From: a bacterium
GTDB taxonomy: Bacteria; UBP15; UBA6099; JAJRTR01
Reading direction: 5' to 3'
Assembly (NCBI GenBank): GCA_024278215.1
Contig: JAJRTR010000184.1
Location: 1 to 19,661 of the forward strand
Length of the DNA: 19,661 nucleotides
Shown: positions 1 to 6,693 of the stretch, piece by piece
How the letters are laid out: each line of letters opens with the position of its first letter
Numbering within the stretch: position 1 is the stretch's first letter
Translations under genes and position numbers: made by a program
The notes under the pieces: generated by a model
Databases searched by the model: none
What the model was told of the DNA's origin: nothing
Seen by the model: the letters and a program-made list of their open reading frames with translations, nothing else

Positions 1-700
1 AACTATCGAGATGATACACAGTCCGCATTTCATGGAAGCTGAGGATGCGACGAACTGTGTCCTCTACTCGAACCCGCTGCATCTGGAGTTGCTTGAGATA
101 TGCGGAATGGCCGGTGTGGACTTCATACTTAATGTTGTATTGAACGACGCACGCGACCTTTGCGGTGTGTTTGCCGGACATTACGACAGGGCGCATACGG
201 CGGGTGTAAGTTATGCAAAAAGATATAATGAAATAGAAATAAAAGAAACTGTAGAGGTCGTCATCACAAGCAGTGCAGGCTATCCGCTGGACAAAACATA
301 TTACCAGACAATCAAGGGGATGTGCGGAGCGGAGAAACTGGTAAAAACAGGCGGTACGATAATTATTGTTTCCGAGTGCTCCGAGGGCATGGGCAATAAA
401 AGCTTTGTCAAATGCCTGAAGGACTTCAGAAATATAGACAACATAAATGATTATGTGAAACACCTGAGTCTTCCCGCAAACTTTACGCCCGATCAGTGGC
501 AGGTAGAGAAAATGTTGCAGCCGCTGCGGAAAGCTGAAATCATGCTTGTGACAGACGGCCTGACTAAAGATGAACTCGACATCACCGGTGCCACGGCGAT
601 GCCAACCGTTGAAGCGGCGCTCGCCAAGTGCCGCCGCATATACGGCGACGACATGACAATAGCCGTCATTCCCGAGGGTCCCTACGTTATTCCTGTTTGA
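1..700 (+). CDS. LarA-family (nickel-pincer lactate racemase-like) protein, 3' part
   Basis: The reading frame is already open at base 2 and has no convincing start inside the window, so this is the C-terminal part of a gene that begins upstream; the ATG at 11 is internal. About 233 residues are visible. They match the C-terminal half of the LarA family (DUF2088-type), which uses a nickel-pincer nucleotide to racemise or epimerise 2-hydroxyacids in the cytoplasm. The tyrosine-glutamine-x-x-lysine stretch in 'KTYYQTIKG' corresponds to the substrate-binding Tyr/Gln/Lys of LarA, followed by a glycine-rich 'GGTIIIVSECSEGMG' strand typical of the family. The catalytic histidines and the lysine that anchors the cofactor would lie upstream of the window. 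It is a paralogue of the complete larA-like gene at 7785-9068, with only distant similarity. The substrate cannot be predicted. Confidence 0.85.
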   Translation, partial: TIEMIHSPHFMEAEDATNCVLYSNPLHLELLEICGMAGVDFILNVVLNDARDLCGVFAGHYDRAHTAGVSYAKRYNEIEIKETVEVVITSSAGYPLDKTYYQTIKGMCGAEKLVKTGGTIIIVSECSEGMGNKSFVKCLKDFRNIDNINDYVKHLSLPANFTPDQWQVEKMLQPLRKAEIMLVTDGLTKDELDITGATAMPTVEAALAKCRRIYGDDMTIAVIPEGPYVIPV

Positions 701-817
701 GCCGTGTGGCAATTTGCGCATATCCCGGTGGGAGACAGGTTTTCAACCAGCCGCTATCTGGAACGCAGGTGTTTATACGCCGCAAATACAATTCAAAGCG
801 ACACGGGAGAGTGAAAA

Positions 818-1657
818 ATGGCATCAAGAATCAAGATCATCACTGACAGCACATCCGATATAACACCTGATTCTGCAAGGCAATCCGGTATATGTGTTGT
901 GCCCCTGAACGTAAACTTCGGTAATAAAACTTTTAAGGACAAGATAGACATCGACAGTGCTGCATTTTGTGAATTACTCGGGAAGTCGGATAATATGCCG
1001 ATGACTTCATTGCCGTCTCCCGGCGATTTTGCACAGGTTTATAAAAAATATGAGTTGGAATATGACGCAATTGTTTCCATACATATATCATCGCGCTTGA
1101 GCGGCACTTATCAGTCCGCGTGTACGGCAGCGGAAGAGATTTCGGGATGCAGAGTTTTTACAATGGATAGTGGACTTGTGTCGTCTGCGCTTCAACTTGT
1201 AGTGTTGCGGGCGGCGCGTGCTGCGGCAGCCGGCTGTGAACTGGATGATCTGTTGAAAAATATCCGTAATGATATTAAAAACACAACAATATATTTCATG
1301 CTCGACACGCTGGAATACCTTAAAAAGGGAGGCCGCATCGGAGCGGCCGGTCGAATGGCAGGCAGTATGCTGAATATAAAACCGATATTGTCTGTTGAGG
1401 ACGGTGTGATCACACCTGTTGCAAAGGTGAGATCGAGAAAACAGGCGGTAAGACGTGTTATGGAGTTGCTGGATTCTCGCCCGGAAGTTCCTCGAATGGC
1501 GGCGGTGGGTCATGCCGTCGAACCGGACGAAGCGCAGAAAGTTATTGATATTCTTGCGGATAAATACCACGGTATCGAGATTATCAAGTCCGAGATAGGC
1601 CCGGTGATAGCGACACATACCGGGCCGGGCGCTGTCGAAGTTTCGATGATTTACTAG
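818..1657 (+). CDS. DegV family protein
   Basis: A 279-residue protein, the usual DegV length. DegV proteins bind a single fatty acid between two alpha/beta lobes, and some (FakB) present fatty acids to a fatty acid kinase. The N-terminal 'KIITDSTSDI' (6-15), the 'TSLPSP' loop (63-68) and 'SSRLSGTYQS' (91-100) are the family's ligand-head-group signatures. 'LEYLKKGGRIG' and the C-terminal 'GPVIATHTGPGA' are also typical. The ATG at 818 follows a good ribosome binding site (GGGAGAG about 5 bases upstream). It lies 117 bases after the LarA-like gene on the same strand, so co-transcription is possible. No FakA-type kinase gene is visible, so a role in exogenous fatty acid use is inference. The stop codon TAG (1655-1657) abuts the conserved end of palindromic element A. 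Confidence 0.93.
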   Translation: MASRIKIITDSTSDITPDSARQSGICVVPLNVNFGNKTFKDKIDIDSAAFCELLGKSDNMPMTSLPSPGDFAQVYKKYELEYDAIVSIHISSRLSGTYQSACTAAEEISGCRVFTMDSGLVSSALQLVVLRAARAAAAGCELDDLLKNIRNDIKNTTIYFMLDTLEYLKKGGRIGAAGRMAGSMLNIKPILSVEDGVITPVAKVRSRKQAVRRVMELLDSRPEVPRMAAVGHAVEPDEAQKVIDILADKYHGIEIIKSEIGPVIATHTGPGAVEVSMIY

Positions 1658-1836
1658 CCCGCATATTTCACCAATACGGGTTGAAAATAGGGTGAAAGCC
1701 TTATAATGCAAGGCGTGGCAAGTGAGTGGTGCGGGAGCATACTGTTAGTATGTGGCCGGTCCCGAGCCGCTGCCACAACACCGTAGAATGGGCGTTATCA
1801 CGATTTTCCATATTTCTTTGTGAGAAATCCGGGATA
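1655..1836. repeat. Palindromic element A with terminal inverted repeats
   Basis: A non-coding element of about 176 bases between two convergent genes. Its ends form an inverted repeat: 1658-1688 and the reverse complement of 1803-1833 agree at 21 of 31 positions without gaps, beginning CCCG(C/G)AT and including TCAC and GAAAAT. The interior (1708-1791) folds into nested stems: GTGGCA 1715-1720 with TGCCAC 1771-1776, CGGGA 1732-1736 with TCCCG 1760-1764, and CATACT 1738-1743 with AGTATG 1747-1752 around a GTT loop. No open reading frame of interest is inside, so it would be non-autonomous. From memory, related palindromes with TAGCCCGCATTTCTCAC-like ends occur in other bacteria; this was not checked. 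The left end overlaps the DegV stop codon. Confidence 0.75.
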
Positions 1837-1883
1837 GAAGGTGCTTTGCGCATATTACGGCAGGAGCATTTTCCTCCCAGCCA

Positions 1884-2567
1884 CTAAGCAGGAGTATGAG
1901 TATTCGAGGAGGGTGGAAAGAAACGGCGGAGTTCGTCGAGACTGTCGACGAGGGCAACATGTTCAATTTCTCCGAAATCTTCCCTTTTGAATGTAGTAAT
2001 GCGAGCGGCGAATTCGACGCCGCTTCCGGCAGCGAGTTCACCGTCGATAAGCGTATCGCCGACAAAAAGCATTTTGTTTCTCGCTACATCCAGTTCTTCA
2101 GCGATGCGGCCAATATGTTGTTTGCCTTTGAACATGTGTTCTGCGGCTCCCAGTACACAATCGAACATGTCGAAGGCAACAGCGCTGATGTATTCCTCGA
2201 CAAGCGAATGTTCGGTTGAAGATGATATCGCCGTCATGTATCCGTTGGCCCTGATGTATTCTATAAACGGTATTACATCGGGGAAAAAGGGGACATCGTT
2301 TATATAGTCGATATGGCGAGCCTTGAACTCTTCGATGACTCTGTCGTTTCTCGGGTCACCGGGAAATAATTTCCGTATTTCAGTCGCGAAGGGCAGTCCG
2401 GCAGTTTTCATGTACATCTGTTTTGCCTCTTCGGGTGAAATGTCGTTGTGATGAATGCAGATGGATTCGACCGCAATTATTGCGTATCTTTCCATCGTGT
2501 CCACCAGAGTGCCGTCAAGATCGAATATGCAGATTCTATATCCGCCACTGTTATCTGTCTGTACCAC
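1884..2567 (-). CDS. HAD-superfamily hydrolase, phosphoglycolate phosphatase-like
   Basis: A 227-residue haloacid dehalogenase-family phosphatase. Motif I is 'FDLDGTLVDT' (15-24), with Asp16 as nucleophile and Asp18 as acid/base. Motif II is the 'AISSS' strand (113-117), a lysine of motif III lies near 'FKGKQ' (146-150), and motif IV is 'FVGDTLIDGE' (168-177). A helical cap sits between motifs I and II, as in the phosphoglycolate phosphatase/beta-phosphoglucomutase subgroup. Such enzymes dephosphorylate small cytoplasmic metabolites; the substrate cannot be told from sequence. The start is GTG at 2567 with AGAAGG about 14 bases upstream, which is rather far. It begins 32 bases after the lipoprotein gene ends, so the two probably share the promoter at 3824-3852. 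Confidence 0.88.
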   Translation of the reverse strand: MVQTDNSGGYRICIFDLDGTLVDTMERYAIIAVESICIHHNDISPEEAKQMYMKTAGLPFATEIRKLFPGDPRNDRVIEEFKARHIDYINDVPFFPDVIPFIEYIRANGYMTAISSSTEHSLVEEYISAVAFDMFDCVLGAAEHMFKGKQHIGRIAEELDVARNKMLFVGDTLIDGELAAGSGVEFAARITTFKREDFGEIEHVALVDSLDELRRFFPPSSNTHTPA

Positions 2568-2599
2568 TTTATATGTTGAGCCCTTCTAATTCAAATCTA

Positions 2600-3811
2600 T
2601 CAACCGCAACACGGCGATTGATCGTTTTCTTTTTCGATCAGGACATCCCTGTCCCTTATCGGTTCGTTGCCTGTGGTCCTGTCATAGTAAGCGCGAAGTG
2701 CGTGTGCCGCTTTTGTGAGTGCGTCATTGTATTCGTAGAGCTGGTATCTGTTGTTGCGAATGATATAAGCGAGTTCGTCGAAAGCTTTGCGTACCCAGCC
2801 GGCCTCCAACTCGTCGTCGGGAAGAGCTACTGTGAGGAAATCCATCGCGAGGCCCGTGTACAACACTTCTTCGGCCGGTTCGCCGGTCTTTGGTCCTTTA
2901 TACCATTCGGCAGTGAAGATTCCCTGCTTGTTGCGGTTCTGCTCAAGTGTATCGATAACCCTGTTGACGCGCTCCTGGGCCTGCCCCCATACACCCTGGA
3001 GTTCAAGGCTGTCAATCGTCGGCTTCACAATGTTGATGTCTTCGTTACGTTTTGAAGCCGCCTTGAACTTTGCGAACTCTTCTTTCAACAGATTTTTCTT
3101 GTACTCGCGCAGAGCCACCGCAATACCGTAGTTCTCCATAAGCCCGTTATATGAGCCCCATGAAATCGGTCTTTCCAGTGCGACCTGCATAATGTCTTCG
3201 GACGAAATGATATTTCCTTTGACATTCATCCACGAAGATTTCAGCATGTGTGAATATGCCATCAGCATAAGTGTCCAGCCGAGTTCGTTGCCGTCGGGTC
3301 CGGCGACCGGTTCTTTGTTTTTACGTAGTCTCTCCACATCGAGCATTCGCATCGAGCGACGTATGAAAGTATTGATACCGACCATCTGGCCCTTACCGCT
3401 GAGCAACGATAGACTCGCGTCCGCCCCGGCTTCGGCGAATATCGAGACAAATTCATCCCTGTGCCGTTCGCCTTCCATGTCGCCGGCTTTTGCACTGAAA
3501 AAGCCGCCTTCTTCGTCCTCACGTACCAGTCCCGGAATCCCGTTGCCCGCTATGTAGCTCGCCGCCTGCAATCTTTCCTGCGACACTGCATCCAATATTA
3601 CATAGCGCATTCCGACAGCATAGATTCCGTTCATCATCTTCCAGGGGGCATCGTTTGTCGTCACAGGCATCCTGTATACGATTTCCATCGTGTCTTTCAC
3701 TTTGCCTTTGACTCCGCCGCCTCCGCACGAACTGCATATTATCAACAGAATCACTGCGAATAAAAACGATGTCCCCTTTGCAAAGGTCATCTCTTTTGTC
3801 GAGTATCTCAT
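2600..3811 (-). CDS. Predicted lipoprotein of unknown function
   Basis: A 403-residue protein not recognised as a known family. The N-terminus has a short basic region, a hydrophobic core (about 15-26, 'SFLFAVILLII') and a possible lipobox 'CSSC' with Cys29 as the lipidated residue, followed by a glycine-rich linker. This predicts an exported, membrane-anchored protein. The rest is mostly helical and contains hydrophobic repeats such as 'GWTLMLMAYSHML', suggesting an all-alpha fold. No catalytic motif was identified. The start at 3811 (ATG) lacks a clear Shine-Dalgarno and lies only a few bases after the predicted transcription start. An in-frame ATG at 3790 would shorten the signal peptide and is an equally good candidate. 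It is first in a probable two-gene unit with the HAD phosphatase. Confidence 0.7.
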   Translation of the reverse strand: MRYSTKEMTFAKGTSFLFAVILLIICSSCGGGGVKGKVKDTMEIVYRMPVTTNDAPWKMMNGIYAVGMRYVILDAVSQERLQAASYIAGNGIPGLVREDEEGGFFSAKAGDMEGERHRDEFVSIFAEAGADASLSLLSGKGQMVGINTFIRRSMRMLDVERLRKNKEPVAGPDGNELGWTLMLMAYSHMLKSSWMNVKGNIISSEDIMQVALERPISWGSYNGLMENYGIAVALREYKKNLLKEEFAKFKAASKRNEDINIVKPTIDSLELQGVWGQAQERVNRVIDTLEQNRNKQGIFTAEWYKGPKTGEPAEEVLYTGLAMDFLTVALPDDELEAGWVRKAFDELAYIIRNNRYQLYEYNDALTKAAHALRAYYDRTTGNEPIRDRDVLIEKENDQSPCCG

Positions 3812-3823
3812 GGATATTATTCT

Positions 3824-3852
3824 ATCATATATTGTTCCGACTTAAAAAACAA
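3824..3852 (-). promoter_or_regulatory. Predicted sigma-70-type promoter for the lipoprotein/HAD unit
   Basis: On the minus strand, TTGTTT (complement of 3847-3852) and TATGAT (complement of 3824-3829) are separated by 17 bases. The -10 matches the consensus at five of six positions and the -35 carries TTG. The start of transcription would fall near 3817, only about 6 bases before the ATG at 3811, which favours either near-leaderless translation or use of the ATG at 3790. Confidence 0.5.
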
Positions 3853-3867
3853 AAAACAAATTGTATT

Positions 3868-4045
3868 GAGCCAATTGCAAAATAATGTTCGAAGCGAGAT
3901 CGAACGAAATTATTAAGAAGCAAGGCAGATGTGCAAAATCCCCGCAGGCGTATCGTGGAGTACGTTGCGGAAGATTTTGCGCCGACAACGCGGTTATGGA
4001 TAATTGCAGTCGACCGCAGCAGAATCAGAATTTTGCAATTGGCTC
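3868..4045. repeat. Palindromic element B with perfect 16-base terminal inverted repeats
   Basis: GAGCCAATTGCAAAAT at 3868-3883 is exactly the reverse complement of 4030-4045, giving a 178-base element. Its interior has a long nested hairpin: GCAAAATC 3933-3940 with GATTTTGC 3973-3980, CGCA 3943-3946 with TGCG 3966-3969, and CGTA 3949-3952 with TACG 3961-3964. The core shares landmarks with element A at nearly the same spacing: GCAAGGC before the hairpin, then ACAAC and ATGG after it. No credible protein is encoded. With element C it fills most of the 440-base gene-free stretch 3812-4251. It looks like a non-autonomous, hairpin-bearing mobile element, though a structured RNA is also possible. 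Confidence 0.75.
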
Positions 4046-4090
4046 TAAAAATAATGTGAATATTGCAGCCTGAAGGATATAATATCTTAA

Positions 4091-4202
4091 CTTGTGCGTT
4101 TTTGAAACATGTGCAGAATTTCCTGGGGACACGATCCGGAATTAAAGGGCAAATTCCGATCATGTCCCCGAAATTCTTACGAAATATCTGAATTCGCACA
4201 AG
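4091..4202. repeat. Palindromic element C (REP-like, GGGGACA hairpin)
   Basis: The outer inverted repeat is CTTGTGCG at 4091-4098 and CGCACAAG at 4195-4202. Inside it a strong imperfect hairpin pairs 4116-4143 with 4152-4176, with a loop of about 8 bases; the left arm contains GGGGACACGATC and the right arm GATCATGTCCCC. The GGGGACA-type palindrome resembles REP-like sequences mobilised by tyrosine transposases of the IS200/TnpA-REP group, recalled from general knowledge and not checked. No transposase is encoded nearby. It lies 45 bases from element B and ends 49 bases before the radical SAM start codon, so it could affect the leader of that gene's mRNA. Confidence 0.7.
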
Positions 4203-4251
4203 ATGCAGTTCAGTATTATTTGAAATCGGGATTTGAGAGATGTAAAAGTCG

Positions 4252-5643
4252 ATGAAGGTTTTTGTTGCGCATTGCGGGCCGAACAAATCCGAATACAAGT
4301 TTCACTCGCCGCCTATAGGGCTGATGTATCTTGCTGCTTATCTCGAGCGCGAGTTTCCCGGCATTACAATCGAACTGATGGATATGAAGGTGTCATCCGG
4401 AGGTCCGGAGGAAGTTGCAGACAGAGCATCGGAGTTCGACCCGGATATTATCGGTCTCGGCGCTATGACTGTACATGCGCCGCAATTGAATAAAACGGCG
4501 GAATGTGTGCGGAAAAGACTGCCGGACCCCCTCATTGTCGCGGGTGGTCCACACGCGACATGCTTCGCGGGTAAGGTGCTCGATCACACAAACGCTTTCG
4601 ATGCCGCTGTGCTGGGCGAGGGCGAAAAAGCTCTTGCCAATATTGTCCGCGCATACTCGAACGGCGGCTCTATTGACGACATCAATGCAGTGGCCACAAG
4701 GAAACATCTCGACTTCTCCGAGCGTGATATTATTGATAATCTCGATGATCTTCCGTTTCCGGCATGGGATAAGATCGATATAACGGAATACTTTAAATAT
4801 CCGAGCTTCACAATACTCGGCAAACGAAAATACATGGCGCTCTTCACGTCGCGCGCATGCCCATACCACTGCATATATTGCCACAACATTTTCGGCAATA
4901 AATTCAGGCCCCGAAGTCCGGACAGCGTTATCGAGGAAATAACGATTCTCGTGGAAAGATACGGTATCAGGGATTTCGATATTCTCGACGATGTTTTTAA
5001 CCTGAATAAAGCACGCGCCGCGCAGATTTGCAACAGGATAATCGAAGCAGGGCTCGACATCCAGTTAGCTTTTCCCAACGGACTCCGTTCGGACCTGCTG
5101 GACGAGGAAATGATAACACTGCTGCGCCGCGCGGGCACGACATACATCAGTTTCGCCATCGAAACAGCCAGTCCGCGGCTCCAGAAACTCATTCGCAAAA
5201 ATCTCAAGCTCGAACGCGCCGCAAACTCGATCCGCATCGCTAACAAACTGGGAATCCTCTGCAACGGTTTTTTCATGCTCGGGTTTCCGACGGAGACGGA
5301 AGACGAATTGAAAATGACCATTGATTTCGCGACAACATCGAAACTGGATGTCGCGCACTTTCTCAAAGTAACGCCCTTCGAGGGAACACAACTTTACGAT
5401 CTCGTGGACGACGAAACAAGGAAGGTTTTCGAGGACCACCCGGAATATCTCAATTACGAGGACAGAACTTTTAATCTCAGTGAAGTGCCGGGACCGAGGT
5501 TCCGCAGAATATTCAGATCAGCACTGATGAAATTTTATCTGAACCCGATACGGATACTCAGGATTTTCGCGCACCATCCCCACTGGACAAACCTTATCCA
5601 GTTTATCCCCACCGCGCTGAAACGTGTTTTCATCAAGGGCTGA
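4252..5643 (+). CDS. B12-binding domain radical SAM protein
   Basis: A 463-residue protein of the cobalamin-binding radical SAM class (BchE/P-methylase-like layout). Residues about 1-140 form a Rossmann-like B12-binding domain ('PPIGLMYLAAYLE', 'DIIGLGAMT', 'VAGGPHAT', 'VLGEGEKA'), without an obvious DxHxxG motif. The radical SAM core follows, with the iron-sulfur cluster motif C203-x3-C207-x2-C210 in 'RACPYHCIYC', then 'FDILDDVFNLN' and 'GFFMLGFPTET'. The C-terminal tail, 'FYLNPIRILRIF', is common in this class. Such enzymes methylate unactivated carbons, rearrange rings or modify lipids in the cytoplasm; the substrate is unknown. The ATG at 4252 has only a weak GAGAG about 12 bases upstream. 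The gene follows element C and precedes a DNA methyltransferase by 49 bases. Confidence 0.92.
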   Translation: MKVFVAHCGPNKSEYKFHSPPIGLMYLAAYLEREFPGITIELMDMKVSSGGPEEVADRASEFDPDIIGLGAMTVHAPQLNKTAECVRKRLPDPLIVAGGPHATCFAGKVLDHTNAFDAAVLGEGEKALANIVRAYSNGGSIDDINAVATRKHLDFSERDIIDNLDDLPFPAWDKIDITEYFKYPSFTILGKRKYMALFTSRACPYHCIYCHNIFGNKFRPRSPDSVIEEITILVERYGIRDFDILDDVFNLNKARAAQICNRIIEAGLDIQLAFPNGLRSDLLDEEMITLLRRAGTTYISFAIETASPRLQKLIRKNLKLERAANSIRIANKLGILCNGFFMLGFPTETEDELKMTIDFATTSKLDVAHFLKVTPFEGTQLYDLVDDETRKVFEDHPEYLNYEDRTFNLSEVPGPRFRRIFRSALMKFYLNPIRILRIFAHHPHWTNLIQFIPTALKRVFIKG

Positions 5644-5692
5644 ACATTGTTGAAAACAACAGTAATAAAATCAGGAAAGAGAATATCGCACT

Positions 5693-6661
5693 TTGAAAAA
5701 TAATCCACTGCCCAGGCTGGACAAAGACATCCAGCTCAGAAAGAAACTGCTCGAACACTGTCGTCTCGGACCGGGGGAGCTATGGGAGGATGAAGCCGCC
5801 GGCCACAGGGTCGGCTGCCTCGACGCCACGGACCCGGATGCGATAGCCATGCTGATGGACGGCGACCGCGCCACGCTCGCTGTTCACGATCCTCCTTACA
5901 ACCTCATTGCTTTCGACGAAAGAAGTATAGACGCTTACATCGGCTGGTGCAGGTTATGGATAGAAAACACATACGCGGCGCTTGCGGATGATGCTTCCAT
6001 GTATATATGGCTCGGCGCAGACCAGAACGACGGTTTCCAGCCGCTGCCCGACTTCATGATAATGATGCGCGGCTTCGACGCTTTCGCGCCGCGATCATTC
6101 ATCACTGTGCGTAACCAGCGCGGCTACGGCACACAGAAAAACTGGATGGCCGTCAGGCAGGAACTACTGTACTATACAAAAGGGAAACCGCGTTTCAAAG
6201 TACTGTATACAGACATCCCGAAAATATTAAAAGGCTACTATAAAACAGTTGATGGTCGCGTTCAGGAAAACATCGAAAGAAGCAGGTCCGACAACATACG
6301 GCCCGGAAATGTATGGGTGGATATCCAGCAGGTTTTTTACAGGATGGAAGAAAATGTTTCCGGCTGTTACGCCCAGAAACCATTGAAGTCGATAGACCGA
6401 ATAGTCGAATCCGGCAGCGAAAAAGGCGATACGGTGATAGATTTTTTTTCGCACTCGGGAACAACATTGGTGTCGTGCGAAAAACTCGGGCGAAGATGCC
6501 GCACAATAGACAACGATCCGGTATTCTGTGAAGTTACGATCAGGCGGCTCGAACATTTCAGGAAAACCGGCAGAACAGGATGGCAGAACAGCCACCCGTT
6601 CGAGGATGTTATTCCCGATAAAAACAATGCCGAAAACCGCGACGACAAGGGGCGGATGTAA
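5693..6661 (+). CDS. Orphan beta-class DNA methyltransferase (N4-cytosine/N6-adenine)
   Basis: A 322-residue DNA amino-methyltransferase. The catalytic motif IV 'DPPYN' (66-70) comes first and the AdoMet-binding motif I comes near the C-terminus ('VIDFFSHSGTT', 248-258), which is the beta-class order. The target recognition region lies between, including 'RNQRGYGTQKNW'. Motif I reads DFFSHSGTT rather than the usual DPFxGSGTT; similar variants exist in this family to my recollection. It transfers a methyl group from S-adenosylmethionine to adenine N6 or cytosine N4 in DNA. The start is TTG at 5693 with AGGAAAGAG upstream. No restriction endonuclease is visible, so a solitary epigenetic or host-adapted phage-type role is likely. 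The frame is intact across the T8 run at 6442-6449. Confidence 0.88.
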   Translation: MKNNPLPRLDKDIQLRKKLLEHCRLGPGELWEDEAAGHRVGCLDATDPDAIAMLMDGDRATLAVHDPPYNLIAFDERSIDAYIGWCRLWIENTYAALADDASMYIWLGADQNDGFQPLPDFMIMMRGFDAFAPRSFITVRNQRGYGTQKNWMAVRQELLYYTKGKPRFKVLYTDIPKILKGYYKTVDGRVQENIERSRSDNIRPGNVWVDIQQVFYRMEENVSGCYAQKPLKSIDRIVESGSEKGDTVIDFFSHSGTTLVSCEKLGRRCRTIDNDPVFCEVTIRRLEHFRKTGRTGWQNSHPFEDVIPDKNNAENRDDKGRM

Positions 6662-6670
6662 CTGTTTTTC

Positions 6671-6693
6671 CCCGCATTTGTGAGAAATCCGGG
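6671..6693. repeat. Minimal remnant of an A-type element (fused ends)
   Basis: A 23-base imperfect palindrome between the convergent methyltransferase and DUF3866 genes. Its first seven bases (CCCGCAT) equal the left end of element A (1658-1664), and its last 17 (TTTGTGAGAAATCCGGG, 6677-6693) equal the right end of A (1817-1833). It can fold as CCCG/CGGG and ATTT/AAAT stems around GTGAG. The adjoining TTA at 6694-6696 is the DUF3866 stop codon read on the minus strand. It reads as an element whose interior was lost, or a minimal form of the repeat. Confidence 0.6.

Noticed and set aside
3825-4298. A 157-residue minus-strand open frame across the gene-free stretch
   Set aside because: It runs through both palindromic elements B and C and into the radical SAM gene, has no ribosome binding site and no family resemblance.
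4584-5366. A 260-residue minus-strand open frame
   Set aside because: It is antisense to the radical SAM gene and has serine/arginine-rich, motif-free sequence.
6442-6449. T8 homopolymer as a possible frameshift site in the methyltransferase
   Set aside because: The frame stays intact through motif I and on to a normal family-like C-terminus, so no frameshift is needed.
6671-6693. Hairpin as an intrinsic terminator for DUF3866 or the methyltransferase
   Set aside because: No T-run follows it on either strand (the T-run precedes it on the plus strand), so it is better explained as an element remnant.
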